In this document: piece by piece, positions 52,703-60,870 of the stretch
How positions within the stretch are numbered: position 1 is the stretch's first letter
Layout: each line of letters starts with the position of its first letter
NCBI RefSeq assembly: GCF_041296385.1
Contig: NW_027183521.1
Coordinates: forward strand, 278,740-342,739
Length of the DNA stretch: 64,000 bases
Source: Aphelocoma coerulescens
Lineage: Eukaryota > Chordata > Aves > Passeriformes > Corvidae
Reading direction: 5' to 3'
Translations under genes and position numbers: made by a program
Notes under the pieces: generated by a model
The model's input: only the letters and a program-made list of their open reading frames with translations
Databases searched by the model: none
What the model was told of the DNA's origin: nothing

Positions 52703-53934
52703 CCCAAACTGGCTTTCACTTCTAGAACCTTTTGCTATTGCGGGAGCAGCTGCTGGAGCTTTTCAACCGAGCTGCAAGAGTGAAAAGTGTGATGGCATGT
52801 CTATCTGAGAAGGAAGGTTCGGTGCCGCAGCCTGTTGTGCACAATTTATATGCTGATAAGAGAAGGGGGTGCTTTTGCAACGTTTTCCTTCCTGACACTT
52901 CTGTCTCTGTGAGCTTTAGCTGCTTGGACTCAGGGATACCGAAGGTATGTGAAAGTGACTGGGATGCGAGAATCATGTTGCACAGGGAACAGGGAAGGTC
53001 AGCAAATGTTTCCTGTCCTGGCACATCTCTCAGTCTGAACTGCAGCTGCAGATGCTTCACTTCCGCCAAGGACTCTGCCACCTTGAGAGAAGGATGCGCT
53101 CTATGGAGTTGAGAAAGAAAGTGCGTCTCACTAGCTTCTTTCCTCTACTTCATAGACAGCAAAGGGGCTATGAAAGGCAGCACTGGCTTTTTGTTCTAGG
53201 ACTTCTTCTTTACAAGCAGCTGCTGGATGTTTGGAAGGGGGTTTGGGATATGCAAAAATGAGAGGCTAAGATGGTAAGAGGGTAAGATGGAAGTCATCTG
53301 GCAAAAGCAGAGCTCACAAAAGGGCCAGCTGAGAAAGCTCTTGCTGCCTACAACTTCAACTGCACCCCTCAAAGCAGCAGCACACACGCTGCTCTCGGCA
53401 CTTTCCTTCTCAGCTCTACGCACCATCCTAAGCCTTGCCTCTCCCACACTCAGGATCCAAAGACAACGGCACCAGGGACTGCTCACACACTAAAGGCACC
53501 AGGACAAAAGGCTCACCAGCTTGGCCTTTGCATTCCCGCTGACAGCTCCACAGCTCGAACCCAGAGAACTGCCTGCTGCCAACAGCCTTTCCAATCACTC
53601 CGAGCACCTCATGACAAGGAGCTGCAGCGTGTGGGGAATGAATCTCCAGCAGCCTCCTGCCCCAGGCTGTCCCCCGGGAGCAGCCCTGCTCCAGGCCGTG
53701 ACTGCCACCTGCACAGCCAAAGGACCCGGAGCCGGTGTTACACACCACGGCTGTGCCTGGCACAGAGACACCAGTGGCCACACAAGTGGCCATGGCACTG
53801 TCCTCACACAGTCCCTGCTGCTTCTCCCCCAGCTGCTGGTGGGGCACCAACTCCCAGCCACCCACTCCTAAAGCCACGGGCCCACTGGGACACTGCGGGG
53901 GCTCGTGGAAGCCAGCGGCCATTTTGACACAGCG
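52703..53934 (+). repeat. Satellite unit 24, truncated edge unit
   Basis: The first roughly 850 bp match the array (TTTTGC allele). From 53556 to 53934 the copy differs by at least six substitutions and three indels (insertion of 8 bp near 53623, 5 bp near 53839, one-base deletion near 53880). It ends before the 75-bp block, at the start of an LTR. Confidence 0.93.
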
Positions 53935-54194
53935 TGTGGAAGGATGGCTGCAATAAAGAGGACATGAAACCTAAGAACTGCCGAGAGCTGCTGCAAGCTC
54001 GGCAGCTAACCACAAGAATGATCGTGGTCAGCAGGACCGTGAGCCTGCCTGCTAGACAATGATAGGATCTTGCGGTTAGTTAAACACAGATGTGAGTTAC
54101 AGCCCTAACCACAGCTGGGCAGAGCTAAGAAAATTTAACATTTAAGAATTATCCAATCAACTAAAGACAACTATGATTAGCTAATAAAGCCGGC

Positions 54195-54201
54195 TATAAA
54201 T
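54195..54201 (+). promoter_or_regulatory. TATA box of compact LTR
   Basis: TATAAAT in a GGCTATAAATG context, placed as expected upstream of the LTR poly(A) signal. Confidence 0.6.
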
Positions 54202-54218
54202 GTAACCGCTGAATCACT

Positions 54219-54224
54219 AATAAA
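54219..54224 (+). terminator. Poly(A) signal of compact LTR
   Basis: AATAAA 18 bp after the TATA box; the LTR end lies 54 bp downstream. Confidence 0.6.
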
Positions 54225-54278
54225 CGAAGCTTGCCTACCAATCATATTGATTGTCCGCATCTTCCCTCATCCTTCGCA

Positions 54279-54706
54279 GAGGACAAGGAGGAGGAGGAGG
54301 TGGCGGAGGACGAGGAGGAGGAGGAGGACGAGGACGAGGACGAGGAGGAGGAGGAGGACGAGGAAGAGGAGGAAGAGGAGGACGAGAACAAGGAGGACGA
54401 GGACAAGGAGGACGAGGACAAGGAGGACGAGGACGAGGAGGACGAGGAGGAGGAGGACGAGGAGGAGGAGGAGGAGGAGGAGGAGGAGGAGGACGAGGAC
54501 GAGGAGGACGAGGAGGACGAGGAGGACGAGGAGGACGAGGAGGACGAGGAGGACGAGGAGGACGAGGAGAATGAGGAGGACGAGGAGGAGGTGGATGAGG
54601 ATTAGGAGGAGGACAAGGAGGAGGACAAGGAGGAGCAGGATGAGGAGGAGGATGAGGAGGAGGAGGCGGTGGACGAGGTGCTGGAGGACGAGGAGGAGGA
54701 GGGTTA
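54279..54706 (+). repeat. Polypurine GAGGAC/GAG simple repeat
   Basis: About 430 bp composed almost only of GAG, GAC and AAG triplets, with a local 9-bp period (GAGGACGAG). The plus strand is nearly pure purine. It yields long acidic, arginine/glycine-rich or proline-rich open frames in every register, which are products of composition. It abuts the compact LTR on its left and runs into the third exon-like module on its right, where it replaces the expected exon end and donor. Confidence 0.93.
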
Positions 54707-55042
54707 AGGGTGGAGATGAGATCTTCCTCATCCTGCTCCTCCACTGCTGATGTCAGGGAATTCCCTGCAGCTGCCAACATCTGCCTTTCCTGCTGCAGGA
54801 TCTGGTCTGGCAGCTCTCTCAGGCTCTTCACCTTTGGCAGCGCCGCAGCATCCTTGGAGTCATGGACTGGCAACTGGCACCTCCAGGTCACTTGCTGCTG
54901 GGATGCTTTTCTCTGGGGAAATCTTCTTGGACACGGCCTGGCTCCAGTTCTTACTTCCAGCCCTTTCCTGCCCATCTGCATCCTCAGCCACGAGCCGCTT
55001 CTTTACATCGCCGTGCCTCTGGGGGAGCAGGGACTCCTGTCT
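54707..55042 (-). pseudogene. Exon-like module A of an unrecognised minus-strand gene
   Basis: On the minus strand a strong acceptor (pyrimidine tract and CAG, plus coordinates 55043-55060) opens an exon at 55042. Its first part reads as a charged segment; the second part is homologous to modules B and C (a glutamine-rich LQQERQM stretch, then AAGNSL, then an acidic EEQDEEDL stretch), but the two parts are in different frames, so a frameshift lies between them. The exon end is lost in the GAG/GAC repeat. Product not recognised. The broken frame and missing donor favour a pseudogene or gene fragment. Confidence 0.45.
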
Positions 55043-55409
55043 CTGGGCAAACAAAACAAAGACAACTTGTAAGAAGAGAACCTGCAGCTTCTAGTTAGAA
55101 GAGAAAGGACTATTCAATCAAGGCAGGGCCGATGGAAAAACTTTCTAAAATGGAACAAGCAGCAGAAGCACAGGAGTTTTGCAGAAGAAATTCCCCTCCC
55201 AGCACTTGGCTTAGGGAAAAAGCCTGATGTTGCTAGGAGAGACTTGAGTTCATGTCTACTATTGGGTAGCAGACATCTGAACATTTAGACTATTGGCTTT
55301 CCAGGCTCATGCTATTCAAACCTGAGAGTGAAACTATTCTAAAAGCCAGAGATGCTTGGAAGAAATGTTCCTGCTCACACCACGACTGGGGACCATGCAT
55401 CATTCTTAC
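55043..55409. other. Interval between modules A and B, nothing recognised
   Basis: If A and B are exons, this is their minus-strand intron: it starts with the donor of module B and ends with the acceptor of module A. No repeat, RNA or further exon is visible. Confidence 0.4.
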
Positions 55410-55836
55410 CTTGCACCTGTCCAAAGGCCTTCCTCCGTCTGTGCTCCGGCAGTTCTCACCGGGCCTCTGGCAAGGATGGAGGCTCCTGCCACAAGTATCC
55501 CAAGTGTGGAGATCCTCCTCATTCTGCTCCTCCACTGCTGACATCAGGGAATTCCCTGCAGCTGCAAACACCTGCCTTTGCTGCGCGAGGACCTTCTCTA
55601 GCACCATGGAGTTGGCCAAAGGCCTTCTCCTATGGCAGCGCCACAGCATCCTGCAAGTCACGGACTGGAACTGGCACCTCCAGCAAAGTTGCTGCTGGCA
55701 AACATCCCTCAGCCATTCCCTGACTGCAATGAGCTGGACTCCTACTCCTCTGCAAGCCTCTTCCTGGCCAGGTGCATCCTCAGCAATGAGCCGCTTCTGC
55801 TGAGAGCTGCGGCTCTGAGGGAGCAGCCAGTCCTGT
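55410..55836 (-). pseudogene. Exon-like module B of an unrecognised minus-strand gene
   Basis: Read on the minus strand, this segment stays open for its whole length and ends at a strong donor (AAG/GTAAGA, exon end 55410). It contains the shared LAQQRQV, AAGNSL and EEQNEEDL stretches and resembles module A throughout. It joins module C without an intervening intron: sequence corresponding to the exon start of A (ACAGGAC) follows directly on sequence corresponding to the exon end of B. The coiled, glutamine/glutamate-rich composition suggests a structural or coiled-coil protein, but I do not recognise the family. Confidence 0.45.
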
Positions 55837-56160
55837 CCAAAGGGCTTCCTCTGTCTCCAGTCCTGCAGCTCTCACAGGGTACTGGCTATGGTCAAATCTC
55901 CTGCCAGGAGGATCCGACCTGTGCAATTCATCCTCATCCTTCTTCTCCATTGCTGATGGCTCTAAGTGCCCTGCAGATGGGTACATCTGCCTTTGCTGCT
56001 GGAGGCTTTTGTCCAGCACCACACCCAAAGTCTTCTCCTCTGGTACCGCCCCATCCTTCTTGGAACCTTGGTCAGGGAACTGGCAGCTCCAGGACAATCG
56101 CTGCTCTGCCTCTGGCTTCTGGGAGCGCCTTACTGGAGGCCTCCTCTTTTCTCTATCCTG
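55837..56160 (-). pseudogene. Exon-like module C of an unrecognised minus-strand gene
   Basis: A good minus-strand acceptor (TTCTTGTTTCAG, plus coordinates 56161-56172) opens an exon at 56160. The segment is lysine/arginine/glutamine rich and carries the third copy of the LQQQRQM motif and an acidic MEKKDEDEL stretch. Compared with module B it has one base less near 55880, which puts its end out of frame with B. It is therefore homologous but not simply continuous in frame; pseudogenisation or an undetected splice are both possible. Confidence 0.45.
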
Positions 56161-56760
56161 CTGAAACAAGAAAGGCTTCGTAACTCGACTGCTCTATGCC
56201 AGCCATGAGTTCATCATCTCTTCTGGAACTCTTTTACAGTGGACACAGAGTTTGTTTCAGCTCATTCTCACAACTTTTATCGTGACTATGCCTCATAACT
56301 CTTACAACTCTTATTAGTTCATAACCTGGATTACACATTGTCTCTGTCCAGATTAGAATTTTAAAATATACAATACAATTCTCAAGATCCTCTAGCTACA
56401 AGATGTAACCACACATCTTTGTCCTTCTTTTATTTTTGCAAAAACATTGGCAATTGTTTCTCTCTTTTATACTTTTCCCTTCGGAACTCATTGTTTCCTG
56501 TTTTCACTCCCTCTTCTCAGAAGACTTTCCTTTGGTTTATTCTTGTACTGATTCTCCAATCTTTCCAGGCTACTTTATAGAGATGTAGCTGGTGCAACAG
56601 ACACTTACTAGATAGTTTTTGTTGGTTTGATTTATACTACAGGAAGATGATAAAACACACGTTTTACATTTCCTCAGACGGCAAAAATTTTTTGCATTTT
56701 TAATGGAAAATATATTTTTCAAGTTTGGATAGCATCATTTAAAATAAATAGTTTCATTAC

Positions 56761-56846
56761 CTGCCCACTAGCCATAACATAGATCTGTATCCATCATCTA
56801 AAAGTAAAGCCAGCTTTTGATTTGATACACACATTGAGACTTTACC
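56761..56846 (-). other. Possible minus-strand exon, 86 bp
   Basis: Bounded on the minus strand by a good acceptor (TTTATTTCCTACAG before 56846) and donor (GGGCAG/GTAATG after 56761). One frame is open through all 86 bases. Product not recognised. It could be an exon of the same gene as modules A-C or chance. Confidence 0.25.
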
Positions 56847-57875
56847 CTGTAGGAAATAAAGCAGAAAAAAGATGCTATTACAGTTTTATCTTCAACTGCA
56901 CATCACTTCTAACCTTGAGTGAAGGCTCTGCATTATTGAATAGAACCAATTGAGGCAGTGCAGCTCTCGGTTAACACATGATCAGAACCTCAGACTGCTA
57001 AGGAAGAGCAGCAAATAGTTTGGCTGCCACCACGAGGCAACAGCACATTCTCCTGTTGACATTCTCACGGTCAGAGTGAAACTGGAACCGAGCAATCCCA
57101 TTCCTTTGCAACCACCCTTATGCTGCAGAGATGGAGCCCTGAGCTCAGAAATGCCATTTGTGACAGAGCTTTCCCAGGTGGGAAGGCATCCTCCCTTCCC
57201 AGAGGTATTGCAAGTTCCCCTCTCCCCACTCCATTCCATCCGGAAATGGAATGCTGACAATCCACAATGGTTATACACCACAGCACTGGCATGGATTCTT
57301 TTCCTTAGGCAGATCTAAGGCAGTCTGGGAGTTGCTCAGCCTCTTGTGCCCTCCTCAAGGGAGCATTTGTAACTTTTCTTCCTACAATCATCCAACCAAA
57401 CAACTTGGTTACTGCTCCAAGTAATTACCGGAAGCTTTGGCTGTGTTTTCCCATTCGATTTTAGTTAACCCAATCTTTTGCAAATATTGACACTTCTATA
57501 TTTGAAATTCCCAGCATACTACAGAGATTTGAGAGGGGATCTTCAAACTTGAGCGGTGACATTGACCACAGAGTAGCAATAAATAGGAAATATCAGGACA
57601 AAAGTTAATCCAATACACACCCCCAACAATCCTCCAATTTTTTTTTTTTTTTTAATTCTGGAAGAAACAAATTTAACAGCACTGCCATGCATGCAACAAA
57701 GGGACCCAGGCATGAAGATGAGCAAGCTGTTGGTCCTTCACATTCCAGTTTTCAAGGGTGACATTAGTGGGACACTGCTTGGAGCACTGCAATGATATCA
57801 AAGTAATCCCTTAAACTTCCTGCTAACTGGAAATTTCTTTTAAGATGCATAGATAATATACAGCTCATTACTTAC

Positions 57876-57924
57876 ACATACAGGCAAAAGGAAAAAACAA
57901 GTTTCACCACATTCTCATAAACCT
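57876..57924 (-). other. Possible minus-strand exon, 49 bp
   Basis: Acceptor GATTTTATTTCCAG before 57924 and donor GTAAGT after 57876 on the minus strand, with one open frame. A donor-like GTAATG at 57988-57993, ending an open segment upstream, is in compatible phase across a 69-bp gap. Very short segments like this occur by chance, so confidence is low. Confidence 0.22.
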
Positions 57925-58487
57925 CTGGAAATAAAATCCTGTAAACTTAACTGCCATTCTTAATTTGACAAATTGCTACTGCTATAACATTACCTGTACT
58001 GCACCTTGTCAATTGGATGCTTTTGCCCAGACTCCTTGCTCCATATATGTCATTTACGCCACAGAAAACAAGATAGAATCCCATCCCAGCAAAAATCAGT
58101 GGGAATGGAGAGTGACTTACTCGGCAACACCTGATTCTCTCTGTGCAACATGCACTACAGCTTTCTTTCGCTCTGATTGTAATAAATGAGGGTATTTTGT
58201 TCATTGAAAAGAGCTGACACAGGCCACAATGTACATAACAGGAAATGTCTTAACAAATCTATATGTAAAGGTTGTAAGTGCTGTAAGTGTACTATTGTTT
58301 AAGCTCCAGGAAGAAAAGCAGGGGATACTAACTGACCAAATATGGAAAAGGTCACCCAGAGGGCACTTGAAGAAGACTACTAGCCTTCAGCCATCGACCA
58401 CCAGAAGGCAAAAAACGACCCCCTAGCAACAAGTTCACACATGCGCAGAGTACTCCCTTAAAGAAGAGTTAACAGGAAACGATCCTG

Positions 58488-58495
58488 CATAAAAG
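58488..58495 (+). promoter_or_regulatory. TATA-like box of provirus 5' LTR
   Basis: CATAAAAG, about 105 bp before the poly(A) signal; transcription would start near 58515. Confidence 0.6.
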
Positions 58496-58592
58496 AAGGA
58501 CTGAAATTTGCAAACCCCTGCAGCAATTCGGTGGAGCGGGGACTCCCCTGTCGCCCAGCGCTGATTTTGCTTATGCCTTGCTTGCTGTAATT

Positions 58593-58598
58593 AATAAA
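58593..58598 (+). terminator. Poly(A) signal of provirus LTR
   Basis: AATAAA 45 bp before the LTR end, in R as in most gammaretroviral LTRs. Confidence 0.65.
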
Positions 58599-58646
58599 TT
58601 CTCTAATTTGATTAAACCTCTTTGTCTGCCTCCATCAATCACAATT

Positions 58647-58664
58647 TGGTGCCGTGACTCGGAT
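58647..58664 (+). other. Primer binding site, tRNA-His type
   Basis: The 18 bases TGGTGCCGTGACTCGGAT directly after the LTR are the complement of the 3' end of tRNA-His (GUG). The same primer site is known from the HERV-H group. It primes minus-strand DNA synthesis. Confidence 0.9.
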
Positions 58665-59050
58665 GGGAATGGTACGGTAAGACAGAGATATCGGGGAGGC
58701 GCCCCACCTCTGGTGGCCTCGGTATCTTCAGTCTTTACCTCGCTCCCACCGACGAACCTAAACTCAAGGCATTAAGCAAAGGGAACCGGTCGACCCCATA
58801 AACTTTGTGCACAGAGGTCCGGACGAAGACGCTGGAAGCGTGAGTATTTGCGGAAAAGGGATCCATTCGGTCGAGGTCGGGTATCCTGGAGTGTGGCGAG
58901 TGTGGTGTGTGAGAGGGGGGCCGGCAGCCAGACTCCCCAAGCGAGTGTGGACCCTCAGTAGTGCGGCTCCCATTGCCCGCGAGGGCGTGGGCCACGAACC
59001 AGGGGAAGCGAGTGATTCCACACACAGAACGCCTGAAGGCACTCCAGAGG
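58665..59050 (+). other. Proviral leader between primer site and gag
   Basis: 386 bp, GC-richer than gag, expected to hold the packaging signal and the splice donor for env mRNA. Donor candidates are ACG/GTAAGA (intron start 58677) and AGC/GTGAGT (intron start 58840). I cannot choose between them from the sequence, and no packaging structure was identified by eye. Confidence 0.6.
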
Positions 59051-60490
59051 ATGGGACAGGGGAAAAGCAAGCCCTCTAGTTCCATAAGGTTTCCCCCAGT
59101 ACCTGAGGATAGTCCGTTAGGGCTTTTATTGAATAATTGAAGGCATTATTCGAGTACACAGAATAAAGATAAGGCCAAGATGATTTATTATTGCATAGAG
59201 GTCTGGGGAGGAAAGCAGATATCACGAAACGTATTTTGGCCTATATTTGGGTCCTACGAGGACTGGGTGAGACAGGATTTGAATTTATGGGTAAAAACCA
59301 AAACTCCTTTTAGTCGAGAAGAGAGTGAATATGCAAAAATATGGATAGAGACCCCTGGGGTACTCCTGTTTACTTTAAAGGAAAAATCTGAAGACTCAGG
59401 GGCAAGAAGAAAAGATAAAAAGAAAGAGGAAGTTCCGATGATTCCACCCCCCTATATACCTCCGCAGGCCCCACAGGCACCCCCACTCCCACTCCCTGAG
59501 CAGCCCCTAGAGGAAGAAGAAGGGAATCCTGAACCTGAACGGGAGGGACCAATGACAAGGAGCAGAGCTAGACGTCATAACCTTTATCCATTAAGAGAAA
59601 TGCCTATGGGGGGACCCCAACCAGGAATTGGCTTTATTTCAGTTCCCCTTAGCTCTGGAGATGTGCGGGACTTTAAGAAGGAAATGGGGAACCTATTAGA
59701 AGACCCCCTGGGAGTTGCAGAGAAGCTAGATCAATTTTTAGGCCCTAATATATACACCTGGGATGAGCTGCAGTCAATTCTAAATATTCTTTTTACTGCA
59801 GAAGAAAAGAACATGATTAGGTGAGCGGGAATGCGAATTTGGGATGCCCAACATGCTCAGGGCCCACAGGCAGATATCAAATGGCCTTTACAAAACCCTA
59901 ATTGGGATCATCAGGATCCAGCACACAGAACTCATATGCAGAACTTAAGGACAATAGTTATACAAGGGGTCCGAGAGGCAGTACCAAAAGGACAAAACAT
60001 AAATAAGGCCTTTAATGAGAGGCAGAGAAAGGAGGAAACTCCAACAGATTGGCTAGAAAGAGTAAGAAAGAATCTACAGCTGTATTCAGGCCTGGACCCA
60101 GATACACAGTTGGGTCAGGCACTTCTGAAAACTCAATTTGTAGCCAAATCATGGGATGACATCAGGAAGAAGCTAGAAAAACTAGAAAATTGGCAGGAGA
60201 GAGGATTAGATGAATTGTTGAGAGAAGCACAGAAAGTATATGTCAGGAGGGATGAAGAGAATCACAAGAGACAAGTCAGAATGATGGTGGCAGCAGTAAG
60301 GGAAAGCAGAAAACAAGACTCTCCCCGCCGAATGGGGCAGATGCCCAGAAAGGCCCCTAGGAACACAGAGGGAAATCAGAGGGTAGAAAGGAGGGAAGCA
60401 GTCGTATGTTTTTATTGTGGGGAGAAGGGACACATCAGAAGGGATTGCAGAAAGAGGATAAGAGATGAAAAGATGTTTAAAGAAGATTAG
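59051..60490 (+). pseudogene. gag: gag polyprotein gene with two in-frame TGA codons
   Basis: The frame starts at ATG 59051 with Met-Gly-Gln and a SKPS stretch, the N-myristoylation start typical of gammaretroviral Gag. It continues in one frame to TAG 60488-60490, 480 codons in all, somewhat shorter than the roughly 540-residue Gag of murine leukaemia virus. Order: matrix (59051 to about 59430), PPPY late-budding motif (59444-59455) in a proline-rich segment, capsid from about 59590 with a major-homology-like region near 60010-60080, and one CCHC zinc knuckle (C-X2-C-X4-H-X4-C, 60407-60448). TGA codons at 59138-59140 and 59822-59824 interrupt matrix and capsid, so full-length Gag cannot be made by ordinary translation. 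An internal ATG at 59180 would start only after the first stop. Confidence 0.9.
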
Positions 60491-60563
60491 AGGGGTCAGG
60501 GGCTCTACTTACTGGGGACCAAGAAACATCCAGAGCCCTTGATAAAAATAAAAGTCGGTCCCC
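60488..60563 (+). promoter_or_regulatory. gag-pro readthrough signal: TAG plus downstream pseudoknot
   Basis: TAG at 60488-60490 separates gag from pro in the same frame. After an 8-base purine-rich spacer (60491-60498), 60500-60506 pairs with 60532-60538 (7 bp, extendable by one G-T wobble). Inside the loop, 60514-60520 pairs with 60557-60563 (7 bp), giving an H-type pseudoknot with an A-rich 18-base second loop (60539-60556). In murine leukaemia virus a TAG, an 8-base spacer and a pseudoknot direct partial readthrough to make Gag-Pol. The spacer (AGGGGTCA) is very close to the viral one. Pairings are seen directly; function is inferred by analogy. Confidence 0.8.
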
Positions 60564-60870
60564 AATGCCAGGAATTTGAATTCCTGGTAGATACGGGAGC
60601 AGAAAGATCAACTATCCAAGTTTTACCATCTGGGTGTAAAGTCTCCCGAGACACTGCCCTTGTAGTGGGTGCCAAGGGTGAACCTTTTGAGGTCCCTGTT
60701 ATTAAAGATGTCCTAATAGAAACCGAATCAAAAATAGGAATAGGAAGCCTTTTGTTGGCACCAGAAGCAGAGTATAACCTCATGGGTAGAGATCTCATAG
60801 TAGAATTGGAAATAAACCTAGAGGTAATTAATAAAGAATTGAGAATCAAACTATGCCCCCTTAGAGTAGA
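60491..60870 (+). other. Protease domain of pro-pol
   Basis: Retroviral aspartic protease: LVDTGA active-site motif at 60584-60601 and a MGRDL stretch near 60781-60795 that corresponds to the conserved GRD/N segment near the C-terminus. As in other retroviral proteases, activity requires a dimer. The C-terminal border is approximate. Confidence 0.88.

Larger units (their letters stand above)
1..53934. repeat. Macrosatellite array, 2268-bp unit, 23 full units plus one partial
   Basis: The same sequence recurs head to tail with a spacing of 2268 bp; phase is set arbitrarily at window base 1. Unit starts are 1, 2269, 4387, 6655, 9760, 12028, 14297, 16490, 18758, 21026, 23294, 25562, 27755, 30023, 32291, 34559, 36827, 39095, 41363, 43631, 45899, 48167, 50435 and 52703. 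The exceptions are 2118 bp (unit 2), 3105 bp (unit 4, LTR insertion), 2269 bp (unit 6) and 2193 bp (units 7 and 12). Units differ at only a few positions each. The left end lies outside the window; the right end is at 53934. No known satellite or gene family was recognised. Such high identity over a long unit is typical of arrays homogenised by unequal crossing over and gene conversion. Confidence 0.98.
53935..54278 (+). mobile_element. Compact solo-type LTR, 344 bp (alpha/betaretrovirus-like)
   Basis: Begins TGTGGAAGG and ends CCTTCGCA. TATAAAT (54195-54201) is followed only 18 bp later by AATAAA (54219-54224), giving a very short R region, then about 54 bp of U5. This compact layout is typical of avian alpharetrovirus and ERVK-type LTRs. 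No primer binding site follows and no internal retroviral sequence is present. The flanks (ACAGCG before, GAGGAC after) do not form a target duplication, so one side was probably exchanged by recombination. The exact 5' boundary is inferred from the point where satellite similarity ends. Confidence 0.75.
56161..58272. other. AT-richer apparently single-copy interval
   Basis: Apart from the exon-like segments listed separately and a 16-base T run at 57638-57653, no gene, repeat unit or RNA is recognised. It separates the minus-strand modules from the provirus and probably represents host intron or intergenic DNA. Confidence 0.5.
58273..58643 (+). mobile_element. 5' LTR of the provirus
   Basis: The 3' end is well set: CACA at 58640-58643, a 3-bp ATT spacer, then the primer binding site. 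The 5' end is uncertain; 58273 is the first of two TGTAAGTG repeats (58273 and 58282), and TG starts at 58230 or 58264 are also possible. Without the 3' LTR the target duplication cannot be checked. TATA-like and poly(A) signals are in the expected order. Confidence 0.75.

Noticed and set aside
1..53934. Ribosomal RNA, histone or snRNA gene cluster
   Set aside because: The unit contains no recognisable conserved rRNA, 5S, snRNA or histone sequence.
54231..54605. Acidic Glu/Asp-rich protein on the plus strand, and proline-rich protein on the minus strand (54235-54981)
   Set aside because: These frames are products of the GAG/GAC triplet repeat; the plus-strand frame begins inside the LTR.
57638..57653. 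T run as the tail of a minus-strand processed retrocopy
   Set aside because: No target duplication or recognisable coding sequence was found beside it.
58735..59085. Minus-strand open frames in the proviral leader
   Set aside because: They are antisense to the leader, with no domain or start context of interest.
59138..59824. The two gag TGA codons as selenocysteine or programmed recoding sites
   Set aside because: No SECIS-like element or conserved recoding context is visible and no gammaretroviral Gag is known to use this.
59180..59824. Independent 214-residue gene
   Set aside because: It is an internal part of gag lying between the two TGA codons; the natural gag start with its myristoylation signal is at 59051.
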